Of a stretch of 61,912 nt of DNA, positions 1 through 8,818 are shown in pieces (the first letter of the stretch is position 1; every line of letters starts with the position of its first letter). Source of the stretch: an uncultured Acetatifactor sp. (GTDB taxonomy: Bacteria; Bacillota; Clostridia; Lachnospirales; Lachnospiraceae); the NCBI GenBank assembly GCA_947630715.1, contig CANRIP010000014.1:1-61912 (forward strand). Reading direction: 5' to 3'. The notes under the pieces are model-generated. The model did not search any database. It saw nothing but the letters and a program-made list of their open reading frames with translations, and had not been told where the DNA came from. A program made the position numbers and the translations under genes.

Positions 1-38
1 GGAAACGGCAGGGATCGCGGCGGGAAAGGCGGCAGACA

Positions 39-1220
39 ATGCAAAGCTATCAGGAATCGATGGATCGGATTTTAAAAGGCGAAGTGGAAAGAGGATGGGT
101 CAAAGGGGCCAGCGCCCTGGTTCTTCACAAGGGGAAGGAACTTTACTGCGGCGCTTTCGGCATGGCGGATGCGGAGGCGGGGATTCCCATGGGCCGGGAT
201 ACCATTATCCGTCTGTACTCCATGACCAAGCCGGTCACGGCTGTGGCGGCGATGATCCTGGCGCAGCGGGGGGAAATGGATCTGTGGGATCCGGTTTCAA
301 AGTTCCTGCCCTGCTTTGCCGGCCAGAAGGTGTGGAGCGACGGCCAGGGGGAGATTCCGGCGGACCGGGAGCCTGTCATCTTTGATCTGCTGAACATGAC
401 CTCCGGGATTCCGTATCCGGACGCGTCCACCCAGCCGGGAAGAAGGATGGAACAGGTGGTGAGCGAGCTTGTGGCCCGCAGGGAACGGGGAGAAAGAGTG
501 GATACTCAGGCGTACATGAAGGGCATCGCGTCCGTTCCTCTGTGCTATCAGCCGGGAGGCCCCTGGATGTACGGATTTTCCGCGGACGTGCTGGGAGGCG
601 TGATCGAGGCGGTTTCAGGGAAAACGCTGGGCCGTTTTCTGAAGGAGGAAATTTTTGAACCGCTGGATATGCCTGACACCGGGTTCTTCGTGCCGGCGGC
701 GAAACTGGGCCGTTTTGCCAGGCATTATGAACCGTCCTGGGACGGCGGCCTGATTCCCCATGTGGGCAGCCACCTGGGAGAATATTACGGAGAGGACGTG
801 GCGTTTGAGTCCGGCGGCGCCGGCCTGGTGTCCACGCTGGATGATTACGGCCATTTTGCGTCCATGATGATCAACGGGGGCATCTACCGGGGAAACCGGA
901 TTCTGGGTTCCAGGACAGTGGATTTTATGACAAAGAATCGGTTAACCGACAGCCAGTATCATACCTTTGACTGGACAAGGGGCTACGGTTACGGCTGTCT
1001 GATGAGGGTGCTGATGGATCAGGGAGCGGCGGCTACCAACGGCTCCCTGGGAGAATTCGGATGGGATGGCTGGACGGGAAATTACGTCACCATGGCTCCC
1101 GGAGAGGAGCTGGTGATCCTGTATTTTATTCAGCGCTGTGGGGCAGGGTTTACGTCTGCCGCCAGAAAAATCCGGATGGCCACCTACGGGGCCCTGGAGG
1201 ATGAAATCCGGACGTCATAA
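39..1220 (+). CDS. Serine hydrolase, beta-lactamase/PBP4*/esterase family
   Basis: This is a 393-residue serine beta-lactamase-fold hydrolase of the class C / EstB / PBP4* type, acting on an ester, D-peptide or beta-lactam-like substrate that cannot be assigned from sequence. The nucleophile motif SxxK is SMTK at residues 61-64. A Tyr-containing second motif (YGFS) lies near residue 178, and a C-terminal GWDGWTGNY stretch sits where the third active-site motif (HxG/WxG) is expected. There is no signal peptide, so the enzyme is probably cytoplasmic. The frame stays open to the left window edge, so an upstream start cannot be excluded. The ATG at 39 has only a weak AAAGG-type ribosome site. Family assignment is firm, substrate unknown. 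Confidence 0.85.
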   Translation: MQSYQESMDRILKGEVERGWVKGASALVLHKGKELYCGAFGMADAEAGIPMGRDTIIRLYSMTKPVTAVAAMILAQRGEMDLWDPVSKFLPCFAGQKVWSDGQGEIPADREPVIFDLLNMTSGIPYPDASTQPGRRMEQVVSELVARRERGERVDTQAYMKGIASVPLCYQPGGPWMYGFSADVLGGVIEAVSGKTLGRFLKEEIFEPLDMPDTGFFVPAAKLGRFARHYEPSWDGGLIPHVGSHLGEYYGEDVAFESGGAGLVSTLDDYGHFASMMINGGIYRGNRILGSRTVDFMTKNRLTDSQYHTFDWTRGYGYGCLMRVLMDQGAAATNGSLGEFGWDGWTGNYVTMAPGEELVILYFIQRCGAGFTSAARKIRMATYGALEDEIRTS

Positions 1221-1257
1221 GGCCCGCCTGGCCGGAAACGGCACAAGAGGGGATGGT

Positions 1258-1371
1258 TTAATCCTCCGAATTGTCCGTTTCCGCCGCCACGGCCGAAACC
1301 ACGGCTGAAACCACTGCGACGATCACGGCAATGATGATAACGAGTAAGCCTCCTGCCAATAAAAGAAACAT
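1258..1371 (-). CDS. 37-residue single-span membrane peptide (small ORF)
   Basis: A short minus-strand gene encodes 37 residues: a start MFLLLAGG, a long run of Val/Ile/Ala/Leu forming one transmembrane helix with a repeated VVSAV pattern, and an acidic tail ending TDNSED. Three things support it as real: a GGGAGG ribosome site 8 nt before the ATG, a promoter-like TTGTGG-17-TATACT about 90 bp upstream on the same strand, and its position in an otherwise empty gap. The composition resembles small membrane regulators or type I toxin peptides, but no family is recognised. No antisense RNA partner was identified. Confidence 0.6.
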   Translation of the reverse strand: MFLLLAGGLLVIIIAVIVAVVSAVVSAVAAETDNSED

Positions 1372-1458
1372 TTCGTCTACCTCCCTGCTGATACCTTACC
1401 AATGGTAGGACGGTATTCCACGGTGTTACCGGATCCGTTTCCTATCCGTACTTCCTTC

Positions 1459-1487
1459 AGTATAGCATCTTTTGCCCGCGCCCACAA
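1459..1487 (-). promoter_or_regulatory. Promoter for the small membrane peptide
   Basis: Reading the minus strand, TTGTGG (-35) and TATACT (-10) are separated by exactly 17 bp. The next gene downstream on that strand is the 37-codon peptide. An imperfect dyad around TACCAATGGTA (about 1388-1401) lies in the leader and could be an operator or RNA hairpin. Confidence 0.45.
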
Positions 1488-1582
1488 GGGGACAATTTTC
1501 AACGGGGACAACAATTTTTCCGCTTACGGGGATGTTTATGGGGCGTAACAACATTTTATTTGACATAAAACGGTTTTGGGTA

Positions 1583-1611
1583 TTGACTTTTGGTATTTTT
1601 TGGTGTAGATT
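1583..1611 (+). promoter_or_regulatory. Promoter for the Tad-like operon
   Basis: TTGACT (-35) and TAGATT (-10) are separated by 17 bp in an AT-rich stretch about 190 bp upstream of the CpaF-like gene. No other promoter of similar quality is seen before the operon, so this is the best candidate for transcription of the nine genes through 9432. Confidence 0.5.
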
Positions 1612-1796
1612 AAGTATCACTTAGTCATGACGCGTCAATCTAAGGTTCTTTTCAACAGTTCCGAGTTTTCTTTTTTCAGGATCTTGTTTCGGCTGATTCA
1701 GCCGGCTTTACCGAATTGTAATATGTGATACCGACTGTGGGTTCAACGGCAGGAGTGCGCACTGTTTCGGAAACTCTGTCGGTCAGAAACGGAGGG

Positions 1797-2978
1797 ATGA
1801 GATTTATCAAAAACAAACAGGATGCCGTCGAGACGGATCTGCTGCAAGCGCTGGTGAACGATTACATCACGCAAAAACAGCAGTCTCTGATGCAGATGAG
1901 AAAGGGTCATCTTTCCAGGGAGGCCTTTCTGGCAGAGGCGGCGGGCCACATAGCCACCTATTATCCGGCACCGGAACAGGAGCAGAAAGATCTGCTGGAT
2001 CACTTTGAGCAGTATATTTTCGGCTATTCCAGGCTGTCCGTGCTGATTGACGACAGGACGGTGTCGGATATCCGTGTGGTGAGCTATGATCAAATCCGCA
2101 TCAAAAGAAAGGGGAAACGGATGACAGCCGGCGTGGCTTTTTCCTCTCCCCGGGAATACAGGCAGTTTATCGATTATATCGCCGCGAGAAACCAGGTCAA
2201 TATCTCCAATCTGAACGCCATTCAAAGATTCACGGACAACGAGAGCCATCCGGATTTTATTCTTCGTTTTACCCTTTCCATGCCCCTTGTGAACACCTAT
2301 AACGAGCCCTATCTGTGCATCCGAAAGATTCCCAGGGCCTTTCCTCAGATCGGAGAGCTGATTGAACAGAAAATGTTAAGCAGGGAGACGGCGGAACTGC
2401 TGATCCGCCGTTTCCGCCAGGGGTCAACCCTGATCTGCGGGGGGAATTCCTCCGGAAAAACCACCCTGCTGAATGCGCTGAAGGAGACGCTGCCCGACGA
2501 TATGGCGGTGCTGGTGGCCCAGCAGGCGGATGAACTGACCACCATGTTCCATCCCGACATGATGTTCCTGCATTCCCTGCCGGGAACGGGGGAACAGCAG
2601 ATCAGTTATGATCTGGAGCAGATCAGCATTGCGGGACTTACCATGGACGTGGACTTTTTTATCATCGGTGAAATCAAGGGCGGGGAGGCGCTGTATCTGC
2701 TGAACGCCGCATACACGGGACAACTGTGCGCGGCCACCGTACACGCGCCCTCCGCGGACCGGGCGGCGGATAAGCTGGTGGATTACGCCATGTATGCCAG
2801 CCGCTATTCCAGGGACGAACTGATGAAAATGATGGATTGTTTCCAGACGCTGATCTTTATGAAACAGTTCCGGGTACAGGAGATCTTTGCCTGTAAAGGC
2901 TGGGATCCCGAAAAAAGAAGCCTGATTTATGAAGAAATTTTCAAAGGGCCGGTTTCGGCGGAAAGGGGGGAAGGATGA
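1797..2978 (+). CDS. CpaF/TadA-type secretion ATPase
   Basis: A hexameric VirB11/CpaF-family ATPase that powers pilin assembly in Tad/Flp-type systems on the cytoplasmic face of the membrane. Walker A is GGNSSGKTT near residue 215. The Walker B/Asp-box region reads FFIIGEIKGGEAL, followed by a CAATVHAPSADRA stretch typical of the family's His-box. About 393 residues from the ATG at 1797, whose SD-like GGAGGG abuts the start codon unusually closely. A GTG at 1725 in frame would add 24 residues but has no ribosome site, so the start is uncertain. It is the first gene of the operon and overlaps the next by 4 nt (ATGA). The family is firm; the transported substrate is inferred to be the pilin-like proteins downstream. 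Confidence 0.88.
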   Translation: MRFIKNKQDAVETDLLQALVNDYITQKQQSLMQMRKGHLSREAFLAEAAGHIATYYPAPEQEQKDLLDHFEQYIFGYSRLSVLIDDRTVSDIRVVSYDQIRIKRKGKRMTAGVAFSSPREYRQFIDYIAARNQVNISNLNAIQRFTDNESHPDFILRFTLSMPLVNTYNEPYLCIRKIPRAFPQIGELIEQKMLSRETAELLIRRFRQGSTLICGGNSSGKTTLLNALKETLPDDMAVLVAQQADELTTMFHPDMMFLHSLPGTGEQQISYDLEQISIAGLTMDVDFFIIGEIKGGEALYLLNAAYTGQLCAATVHAPSADRAADKLVDYAMYASRYSRDELMKMMDCFQTLIFMKQFRVQEIFACKGWDPEKRSLIYEEIFKGPVSAERGEG

Positions 2979-3916
2979 AAACGATGGTTTTTTGGTGTCT
3001 GGCGTTTTTGCTGGGCTATGGATTTGTCCGGTTATTTTATGAAATCGGGGTGCTAAACCGCCTTGCGGAGCTGTATCGCAGAACCAGGGCGGATATCGAC
3101 GCATTCTCCCGCCAGCGGACGCTGGCGGACAGGAAACAGTTGCTTCAGTTGAAACAAAAGCATACGGTTTTGTTTACGCTGGAAAGGCAGTTGCAATATA
3201 CCGGATTAAAACGGCATTTTCCACGGCTTACCGTGGAATGGTGGATTGCCTGTAACCTGGCGGCCGCGGCGGGATTGTTTTTGATCACGCTTATTTGGGG
3301 CGGTATTTTGGGGGGAGGGATGGCCGTGGCGCTGTTTTTTGCGGGAGAGGGGTTTCTGCTCCGCCTTCTGCGGGGCATCCAGATCAGGAGAGTCAACGAC
3401 AGCCTGATGAAACTGCTGGATTTTCTGGGAAATTACAGCGTATCCGTCTCGGAGGTCACCGGCGTGTTCCAACAGGTGAGCCGGTATATGGACGAACCTC
3501 TCCGCAGCGCCCTGGACGCCTGCTGCTACGAGGCCCAGACCACCGGGGACGCAGGGCTTGCCCTCCTGTCCATGGCGGAGAAGATCGAGCATCCGAAATT
3601 TAAGGAGCTGGCCAGAAATATGGAAGTCAGCATCAGGTACAGCGCGGATTTTTCCGCCCTGGTGAACGGCAGCCGCAGAAGTATGCGGGAGTACCTGAGA
3701 GTCAATCTGGAGCGGAAAGGGATGCTGAAGGAGGCGGCGGTGAACATGCTGCTTCTGCTGGGGATGGCGGCGCTGGTGCTAATGACGGTGGGGAGCCTGA
3801 CGGAAACCTCTATGACGGAGCTATTGTTGGGAACGTTCCCGGGCCGGGCAGGGTGTTGTGTGCTGCTGGGGATCTTCGGGCTGTTTGCCGGGCAGCTTCA
3901 CCGGGCCCAGTGCTGA
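2975..3916 (+). CDS. TadB-like inner-membrane assembly protein
   Basis: A 313-residue membrane protein with an N-terminal hydrophobic helix, a central hydrophobic hairpin (about residues 88-132), a cytoplasmic T2SSF-like domain, and two C-terminal transmembrane segments. This is the layout of TadB/GspF platform proteins that couple the CpaF ATPase to pilin polymerisation. The cytoplasmic part includes the LLDFLGNYSVSVSEVTGVF stretch. Start and upstream stop overlap as ATGA, indicating translational coupling with the ATPase gene. TadB rather than TadC is assigned only by position directly after CpaF. Confidence 0.75.
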   Translation: MKTMVFWCLAFLLGYGFVRLFYEIGVLNRLAELYRRTRADIDAFSRQRTLADRKQLLQLKQKHTVLFTLERQLQYTGLKRHFPRLTVEWWIACNLAAAAGLFLITLIWGGILGGGMAVALFFAGEGFLLRLLRGIQIRRVNDSLMKLLDFLGNYSVSVSEVTGVFQQVSRYMDEPLRSALDACCYEAQTTGDAGLALLSMAEKIEHPKFKELARNMEVSIRYSADFSALVNGSRRSMREYLRVNLERKGMLKEAAVNMLLLLGMAALVLMTVGSLTETSMTELLLGTFPGRAGCCVLLGIFGLFAGQLHRAQC

Positions 3917-3962
3917 AGGAACTCTGCGGATCTGCCGGCGTTTCGTAAAAAAGGAGGGAACA

Positions 3963-4805
3963 TTGAGCGAGGAAACCATTTTATTTGCGTTGAGGGTGGT
4001 GCCGGTGTTTTCGGCGGTATCGCTTTTTGGGCTGATACGGTCCCTGGGGGCGGGCGGGGAACCAGGCCGTCTGGTGCTGAAAACCTATCGGGAGCTTTCG
4101 GGTTTTCTGAAACACACAAAACGCCCGGGCGGCTGGTATGACCGGACCCAGGAATGGCTGATCCGGCATGGAGCGCCCTTCCACTATGGGAAAGGGGTGG
4201 AACCCTGGCGTTACCTCAGCCTGCGGATTACGCTGGCTTTTGTGGGCTTTTTCCTGGCGGGGGCCGCCGGATGGGAAAAAGGGGCCGCGGCCGGAGCGCT
4301 CTTGTATTATCTGCCCCGGGGGCTGCTTCTCCATCTGAACGGAAAAGATAATGAAAAGCTGCTGCCGGAGCTGAAACTGGTCTATCACGCCCTGGAGATC
4401 CAGATCCGGGCCGGCGTTTATATGACCGACGCGCTGGCGGAATGCTATGGCAGCGTACAGCACCCAAGGCTGCGGGAGGCGTTAATCGCGCTGGCGGGAG
4501 ATATTGCGGTGCAGGCGGATATTTATCAGGCGCTGGAACGGTTTCAGCGGCAGTTTGACAATCAGTATGTGGATTCCCTGTGTCTGATTCTGATGCAGAC
4601 GCTGGAATCCGGACAGGCCCTGGAGCTGTTAGGAGATATCGGGGAACAGATCAAGGATATGGAGGAAACGGTGCTGGAACGCAGGAAGAACGCTCTGGAC
4701 CGAAGCATTACCTTTTATCAACTGGGGGTGCTGGCGGTGGTGCTGGGAATTGCGGTTTACGCCTGCGTGACCTATATGTTTGGAACCGCTATGAGTTTCA
4801 GATAG
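3963..4805 (+). CDS. TadC-like inner-membrane assembly protein
   Basis: Second platform-type membrane protein of the operon, about 280 residues, paralogous in layout to the preceding gene. It has an N-terminal helix, a central hydrophobic segment, a helical cytoplasmic domain with a YHALEIQIRAGVYMTDALAE stretch, and a C-terminal helix ending near MFGTAMSFR. The start chosen is TTG at 3963, because AGGAGG lies 5 nt upstream. The longer frame back to 3858 would run into the preceding gene and has a non-membrane, Cys/Ser-rich extension. TadB and TadC normally occur as such a pair. Confidence 0.72.
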   Translation: MSEETILFALRVVPVFSAVSLFGLIRSLGAGGEPGRLVLKTYRELSGFLKHTKRPGGWYDRTQEWLIRHGAPFHYGKGVEPWRYLSLRITLAFVGFFLAGAAGWEKGAAAGALLYYLPRGLLLHLNGKDNEKLLPELKLVYHALEIQIRAGVYMTDALAECYGSVQHPRLREALIALAGDIAVQADIYQALERFQRQFDNQYVDSLCLILMQTLESGQALELLGDIGEQIKDMEETVLERRKNALDRSITFYQLGVLAVVLGIAVYACVTYMFGTAMSFR

Positions 4806-4873
4806 CCCCGGAGGAACGCAACGTCTCCGGAGGGCATCCACATCAAAATCAAAATCAGGAAAGGAAGGATATT

Positions 4874-5161
4874 ATGCAGAAACATACAGATCGAAACGGA
4901 AGGACGGCCCGGATGGGCCGAAGGGAGGAGGGCCGGAGAAAAAGCCTGAAAAACCGGTTTTCCCTGCTGGCGGGTAAGGCCCAGGCAGAGGCGATGAAAA
5001 AGGAACCCGGCATCGACGGCATCCTGGTCACCATAGGGTTATGTATTATCGCGCTGCTTTTGTGCGTGGTGATGAAAAACAGCCTTCAGACCTTTATCAC
5101 CACCATTGTAAATGAAATGAGCGCCCAGGCCCAGAAGATTCTGACGGGGGTCGGCCCATGA
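4874..5161 (+). CDS. Flp-like type IVb pilin candidate
   Basis: A 95-residue protein with a long basic N-terminus (about 50 residues rich in Arg/Lys), then EPGIDG leading into one hydrophobic helix, then a short amphipathic tail ending ILTGVGP. The G-x-x-G junction followed by a single helix is what Flp/Flp1-like pilins show at the prepilin peptidase site, and a peptidase is encoded at the operon end. The leader is longer than usual. The start at 4874 is preceded by GGAAGGAT. It overlaps the next start by 4 nt. Pilin identity is an inference from size, topology and neighbours. Confidence 0.6.
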   Translation: MQKHTDRNGRTARMGRREEGRRKSLKNRFSLLAGKAQAEAMKKEPGIDGILVTIGLCIIALLLCVVMKNSLQTFITTIVNEMSAQAQKILTGVGP

Positions 5162-5514
5162 AAACGGAGCGGGGCAGTGCGGGGAATCTTTTGATTACCG
5201 GGTTCTACATGCTGGCCATGATAGTGGTGATGTTCGCGTTTCTGGGGGATATCAGGCTGATGTATCAAAAGTCATCCATTGACCGGACGGCCCGGAAATA
5301 CATGCTGCGCATGGAGACTACCGGGGAGCTGACGGATGCCGACCGCATTGCGCTGACCAGGGAGCTGGAGGCGGAGGGCGTCACTGGGTTAAGCCTGGAG
5401 GGGACCACCCTGGGACGGGTACCCTACGGTTCCCCCATTGTTCTGGTGATCCGGGGAAAGCTGGAGGGAAAATATGATTTTCAAGAAAAAAGGGTTTCCA
5501 CGGCTAAAAACTGA
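5158..5514 (+). CDS. TadE-like / DUF4320-like pseudopilin
   Basis: A 118-residue protein with a short positively charged leader (KTERGSAGNLL) followed immediately by a hydrophobic helix and a small extracytoplasmic domain. This class III signal-like arrangement, with a Gly just before the helix, matches TadE/TadF-type minor pseudopilins; in clostridial Tad loci small proteins of this kind are often called DUF4320. The start overlaps the pilin gene stop (ATGA). The C-terminus overlaps the following gene by 41 nt. The specific role within the pilus is not known. Confidence 0.58.
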   Translation: MKTERGSAGNLLITGFYMLAMIVVMFAFLGDIRLMYQKSSIDRTARKYMLRMETTGELTDADRIALTRELEAEGVTGLSLEGTTLGRVPYGSPIVLVIRGKLEGKYDFQEKRVSTAKN

Positions 5515-6055
5515 AAAAGGCGGGGTGGAATGGACGGCGGGGCTGTTTTTCCTGCTGTTTCTGGGGATTCTGATGTGCGCGGCGCTTCAGGTGCGGGTGT
5601 TCGCGAGTGTTTCCGATGAACTGGAGGATACGCTGGCCCTTTCCAATCTGGCCTCCGCGGTAATCGACGTGGAAGAATACGGCATCTCCCACAGACTGGT
5701 GATCTCCGATCCCAGACGGTCCTATGAGCTGTTTTGCCGGGCGGTGCAGGAAAACCTGAATCTGGACGGAGAGTGGCAGCCCAAGGCGGACGGTTTGATC
5801 CGGGGGCCCGTCAAAATGGAGCAATACATTGTGTACAGTGTCAGCGGAAATGATGTGACTGTGAGCAGCTTTGATGAAAACGGAGGGATGCGGCAGCAGA
5901 TCCGGCCGCTGGGGGCCACGGTGGCCCCCAACGGCCTCCCTGTGGAATATACAGGGATATACAGCGAAATATCCTGCTGGACGGAGGGTCTTTGGGGGAT
6001 TGCAGTACAGGCGCGCAAGGGAAAGCTGGTGGACATTGCGCCCAATGAACCGTGA
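5474..6055 (+). CDS. TadE-like membrane-anchored pseudopilin
   Basis: A 193-residue protein with leader KTEKGGVEW, one hydrophobic helix, and an exported domain of about 150 residues. The KGGVEW motif, with a Glu five positions into the hydrophobic stretch, resembles the G/E prepilin-peptidase processing site of type IV pilin-like proteins. The gene starts inside the preceding one; a GGAGGG ribosome site 5 nt before the ATG at 5474 supports this start. It would be the second minor pseudopilin of the locus. No specific subfamily is recognised. Confidence 0.55.
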   Translation: MIFKKKGFPRLKTEKGGVEWTAGLFFLLFLGILMCAALQVRVFASVSDELEDTLALSNLASAVIDVEEYGISHRLVISDPRRSYELFCRAVQENLNLDGEWQPKADGLIRGPVKMEQYIVYSVSGNDVTVSSFDENGGMRQQIRPLGATVAPNGLPVEYTGIYSEISCWTEGLWGIAVQARKGKLVDIAPNEP

Positions 6056-6086
6056 AACCGGCTGTCAGCAGAGGAAAAGAGGGATT

Positions 6087-6761
6087 ATGAAAGAAAAGGG
6101 AAAAAGAGAAGAAAGGAAATCTCCGTCCAAAACAGGACTGAGAAGCGCCGTGGCGGCTCTGATCGCCTCCGTGGCGATTTTTGCGGCGATGCTGCAGACG
6201 GAAAAAAATATTTTGACCCGGTATGAAAAGGAAAGCATCTATGTTGCCGTGAAGGAAATCCCTAAGGGACAGTTGATTTCCCCGGAGAATTATCAGCAGT
6301 ATTTTCAACAGCGGCAACTGGACAAAACCTGTATCCCCCAGACGGCCCTTCGCTCTCCGGAGCAGATCGCCGGGCTGCGGGCGATTTATGACATTGAACC
6401 GGGGGTGCTGCTGACCAGCGGCATGTTCCAGGAACAAAGCGAAATCCTGACGGGGATGGACAGGCCGGTGATCGCCGGATTCAAGGCGGACGATATCTGC
6501 CAGGTGGCCGGAGGGGTTTTGAGAGCCGGGGACCGGGTCAACATTTATTCCGTCAGGGAGGAGGGAACCGTCCTTGTGTGGGCGGACGTTTATGTGCAGC
6601 AGGTATTTGACGCTGCCGGCGCCATGATTGGCAATGAGGACGGCGTTTCCAGCGCCCAGCGGATTAATGTGTACCTGGACGAAGCGGAGGTGGAAACGTT
6701 TTATTCGGAGCTGGCCCGCGGATCCCTTCAGGTGGTCAAGCTGGTGGACGGCCAGCGGTGA
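6087..6761 (+). CDS. CpaB/RcpC-like SAF-domain protein
   Basis: A 224-residue protein with one N-terminal transmembrane helix (about residues 16-34) followed by an SAF-type domain: YVAVKEIPKGQLISPENY, then a second half beginning VIAGFKADDICQVAGG and RAGDRVNIYSV. This pattern is that of CpaB/RcpC, which in Tad systems binds the cell wall or outer assembly near the pilus channel. In Gram-positive bacteria its partner is unclear, since no outer-membrane secretin is needed. ATG 6087 was chosen for its AGAGGG site. Placement downstream of the pilins, instead of at the operon head, is unusual. Confidence 0.72.
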   Translation: MKEKGKREERKSPSKTGLRSAVAALIASVAIFAAMLQTEKNILTRYEKESIYVAVKEIPKGQLISPENYQQYFQQRQLDKTCIPQTALRSPEQIAGLRAIYDIEPGVLLTSGMFQEQSEILTGMDRPVIAGFKADDICQVAGGVLRAGDRVNIYSVREEGTVLVWADVYVQQVFDAAGAMIGNEDGVSSAQRINVYLDEAEVETFYSELARGSLQVVKLVDGQR

Positions 6762-6778
6762 AAGGGGGAGAGGAAAAC

Positions 6779-8818
6779 ATGGGAAAATATGGCCTGGCGG
6801 GCTGGCTGACGGTGATGCTGTGGCTCTTTTGGCTCTGTCCCCTGACGGCTGAGGCCGGCGTTCGGACCTTCTATAACAGCCCTTACGTCTCCTTCAGCCC
6901 GGATTCCCTGGCCTGGACCACCAACGCCGGTGTGACGGCCTGCACCCAATGCAGCTACGGCGCCACGGTGCTGACAGGGCTTACCTCCAGCGTCCGGCCT
7001 CCCGTAACGGGGCAGCACTCCTACCAATACGCCAGAACGGGGATGGTGCCCGTGGGGAAATGGGTTGTGGAATATGCCGGCGGCAGATGTATTCATGTGG
7101 GCTATCGGGGCGGGTCATTTTATCATGGGCTTTTTGTGAACAGTACCAACTGCCATGCCCCGCTTTTCTCCGGATGGATTCCGTATTGCGCGGACTGCGG
7201 ACAGGCGGTGATTCTGGCGCTCATGTACATGAGCCAATCCGCGGCGGAGGACATCGGCTATCTTGCCATGGGAACCGGATTAAGCTATTTTTACCGCTGC
7301 CCGTTCTGCTGCAATCTGGAACAGGGGGTGGAGCTGGTTCCCCACTCCTGCAAGGGAACTTCGTGGAATCGGTATTATGTGTCCTATGATCCCAACGCGC
7401 CGGATGCGGGAACCGGAAGGATGGCGGACAGCATGCATATGTACAACAATGCCGGCCTGTATGAAGGGCAGCCGGCAAACGGGTCTGATCACCTGTCCCC
7501 CAACGCTTATGTCAGGGAAGATTATGAATTTGCGGGGTGGAATACTCGGCCGGACGGCACCGGGATCTTTTATCCCGATCAGTCCGAAATTTGGAATCTC
7601 ACAACGGAAAACGAGGGCACGGTCAGGTTATATGCTCAGTGGAGGCTTCGGGAAAGCCCGGTGCGCACGGTGATGCCCCGGCTGGAACAGGGAGAGAATG
7701 TGTATCAGGCCGGGATAAACGTCTGGTATGTGAGAAATGACGGAACCACGCCCTTTACCCTGGAGCACAGCGCCTATCTGGAGGGCGAGGCCTCCCGGAA
7801 TTATCAGCCCAACTCTCTTTTTTTACGGATCCGGGGGGACGGGACGGATGTGAGGGAGTCCCTGTATACGCCGTCCCATCCGATTGCGGACGGGGAAATC
7901 AAAACGGAGGCGGACGGGCTGATCTACCGGAGGGAGGGGGAAGGAAAGCTTCAAAGGCTGCCGGCTGGCGGGACGGTTCGTTCCGAACATAACAGGGTGT
8001 TGGCCGCTGTCTGGCAGTTTCTGCCTGACGGGGGACAGTCGGGGGTCAGATGGGATATTACGCCTCAGGCGGCCGCCAACGGCAGAAACGGGGTTGTGAC
8101 ATCCGATCCCGGTCTGGACGGAGGAAACGTGATCCATGTAATCCTGGACGGGGAGCCGCCTATGATCATGGGAATGGAGGATGCCGGGAACAGAGAGCTG
8201 CTGGACAGAGGGGACGGGGCGTTCCTTTTGACCGTATGGGCCCAGGATGCGCTGAGCGGGGTGGAAACCTTTTATGTGACGGTGTTCAATCACGACAATC
8301 TGCTCAGCGAAAGCTTTTACCCGGACGGGGAAGGGAAGGTGACCGTTGGGATCACCGGGGATCTTCCTCTCTTTGGAGGCGATTTCACGGTTACGGCCCG
8401 GGCCGTGGACCGGGTGGGAAATGAAACCCAGATGTCCTGGGAGGTTACAGAGTTCGCTCTGGACGTGGAAGTGGAACGGATTCTGGAACCCCATGACCCG
8501 GTTTTCCGATGCGGAGAGAGCGGATATGTATGGGTGCGCGTCTGGGGGTATGTGGATCGGGTGGAGGTGGAGTTTCCCGAGGAAATGACCCGCCGGAACC
8601 CTGGGATGAATCGGGTGTTTGTATATACCGGGGATCGGGCCTATCAAAAGGAGGAAAAGCTGCAGTTTATGATACCGCTGGATACGCCCGGGGGACGGTC
8701 GTATACCGTTACCGTACGGGCTTATAAGGGCGACAGGATGCTGGAAAAACATCCGGAGATGGAAATGCTTCAGGTGGAGGGGACGGTGCTGACCCAGTTC
8801 CGTACCAGATTAAGATGA
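6779..8818 (+). CDS. Large exported protein with CxxC motifs and an InlB-type repeat
   Basis: A 679-residue exported protein. A signal peptide covers about residues 1-26 (hydrophobic run ending TAEAG). The N-terminal third carries three CxxC pairs (Cys55/58, Cys137/140, Cys174/177, plus Cys178), suggesting zinc or disulfide structuring. Residues about 200-290 form a Listeria-Bacteroides (InlB B/Flg_new) repeat with FAGWNTRPDGTG and ending LYAQWR. The C-terminal half looks like Ig-like beta domains (for example VTARAVDRVGNETQMSWEV). There is no LPXTG anchor or C-terminal membrane span. Sitting between the CpaB-like and peptidase genes, it is a candidate pilus-associated adhesin or tip protein; that role is inferred. 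ATG 6779 was chosen for its AGAGGA site. Confidence 0.7.
   Translation: MGKYGLAGWLTVMLWLFWLCPLTAEAGVRTFYNSPYVSFSPDSLAWTTNAGVTACTQCSYGATVLTGLTSSVRPPVTGQHSYQYARTGMVPVGKWVVEYAGGRCIHVGYRGGSFYHGLFVNSTNCHAPLFSGWIPYCADCGQAVILALMYMSQSAAEDIGYLAMGTGLSYFYRCPFCCNLEQGVELVPHSCKGTSWNRYYVSYDPNAPDAGTGRMADSMHMYNNAGLYEGQPANGSDHLSPNAYVREDYEFAGWNTRPDGTGIFYPDQSEIWNLTTENEGTVRLYAQWRLRESPVRTVMPRLEQGENVYQAGINVWYVRNDGTTPFTLEHSAYLEGEASRNYQPNSLFLRIRGDGTDVRESLYTPSHPIADGEIKTEADGLIYRREGEGKLQRLPAGGTVRSEHNRVLAAVWQFLPDGGQSGVRWDITPQAAANGRNGVVTSDPGLDGGNVIHVILDGEPPMIMGMEDAGNRELLDRGDGAFLLTVWAQDALSGVETFYVTVFNHDNLLSESFYPDGEGKVTVGITGDLPLFGGDFTVTARAVDRVGNETQMSWEVTEFALDVEVERILEPHDPVFRCGESGYVWVRVWGYVDRVEVEFPEEMTRRNPGMNRVFVYTGDRAYQKEEKLQFMIPLDTPGGRSYTVTVRAYKGDRMLEKHPEMEMLQVEGTVLTQFRTRLR

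Noticed and set aside
1388..1401. Dyad TACCAATGGTA as a terminator
   Set aside because: The arms are short and no T-run follows; kept only as a possible operator or leader hairpin.
4580..4873. In-frame extension upstream of the Flp-like pilin
   Set aside because: It lies inside the TadC-like gene in another frame, reads as Gly/Arg-rich shadow, and a start with its own ribosome site exists at 4874.
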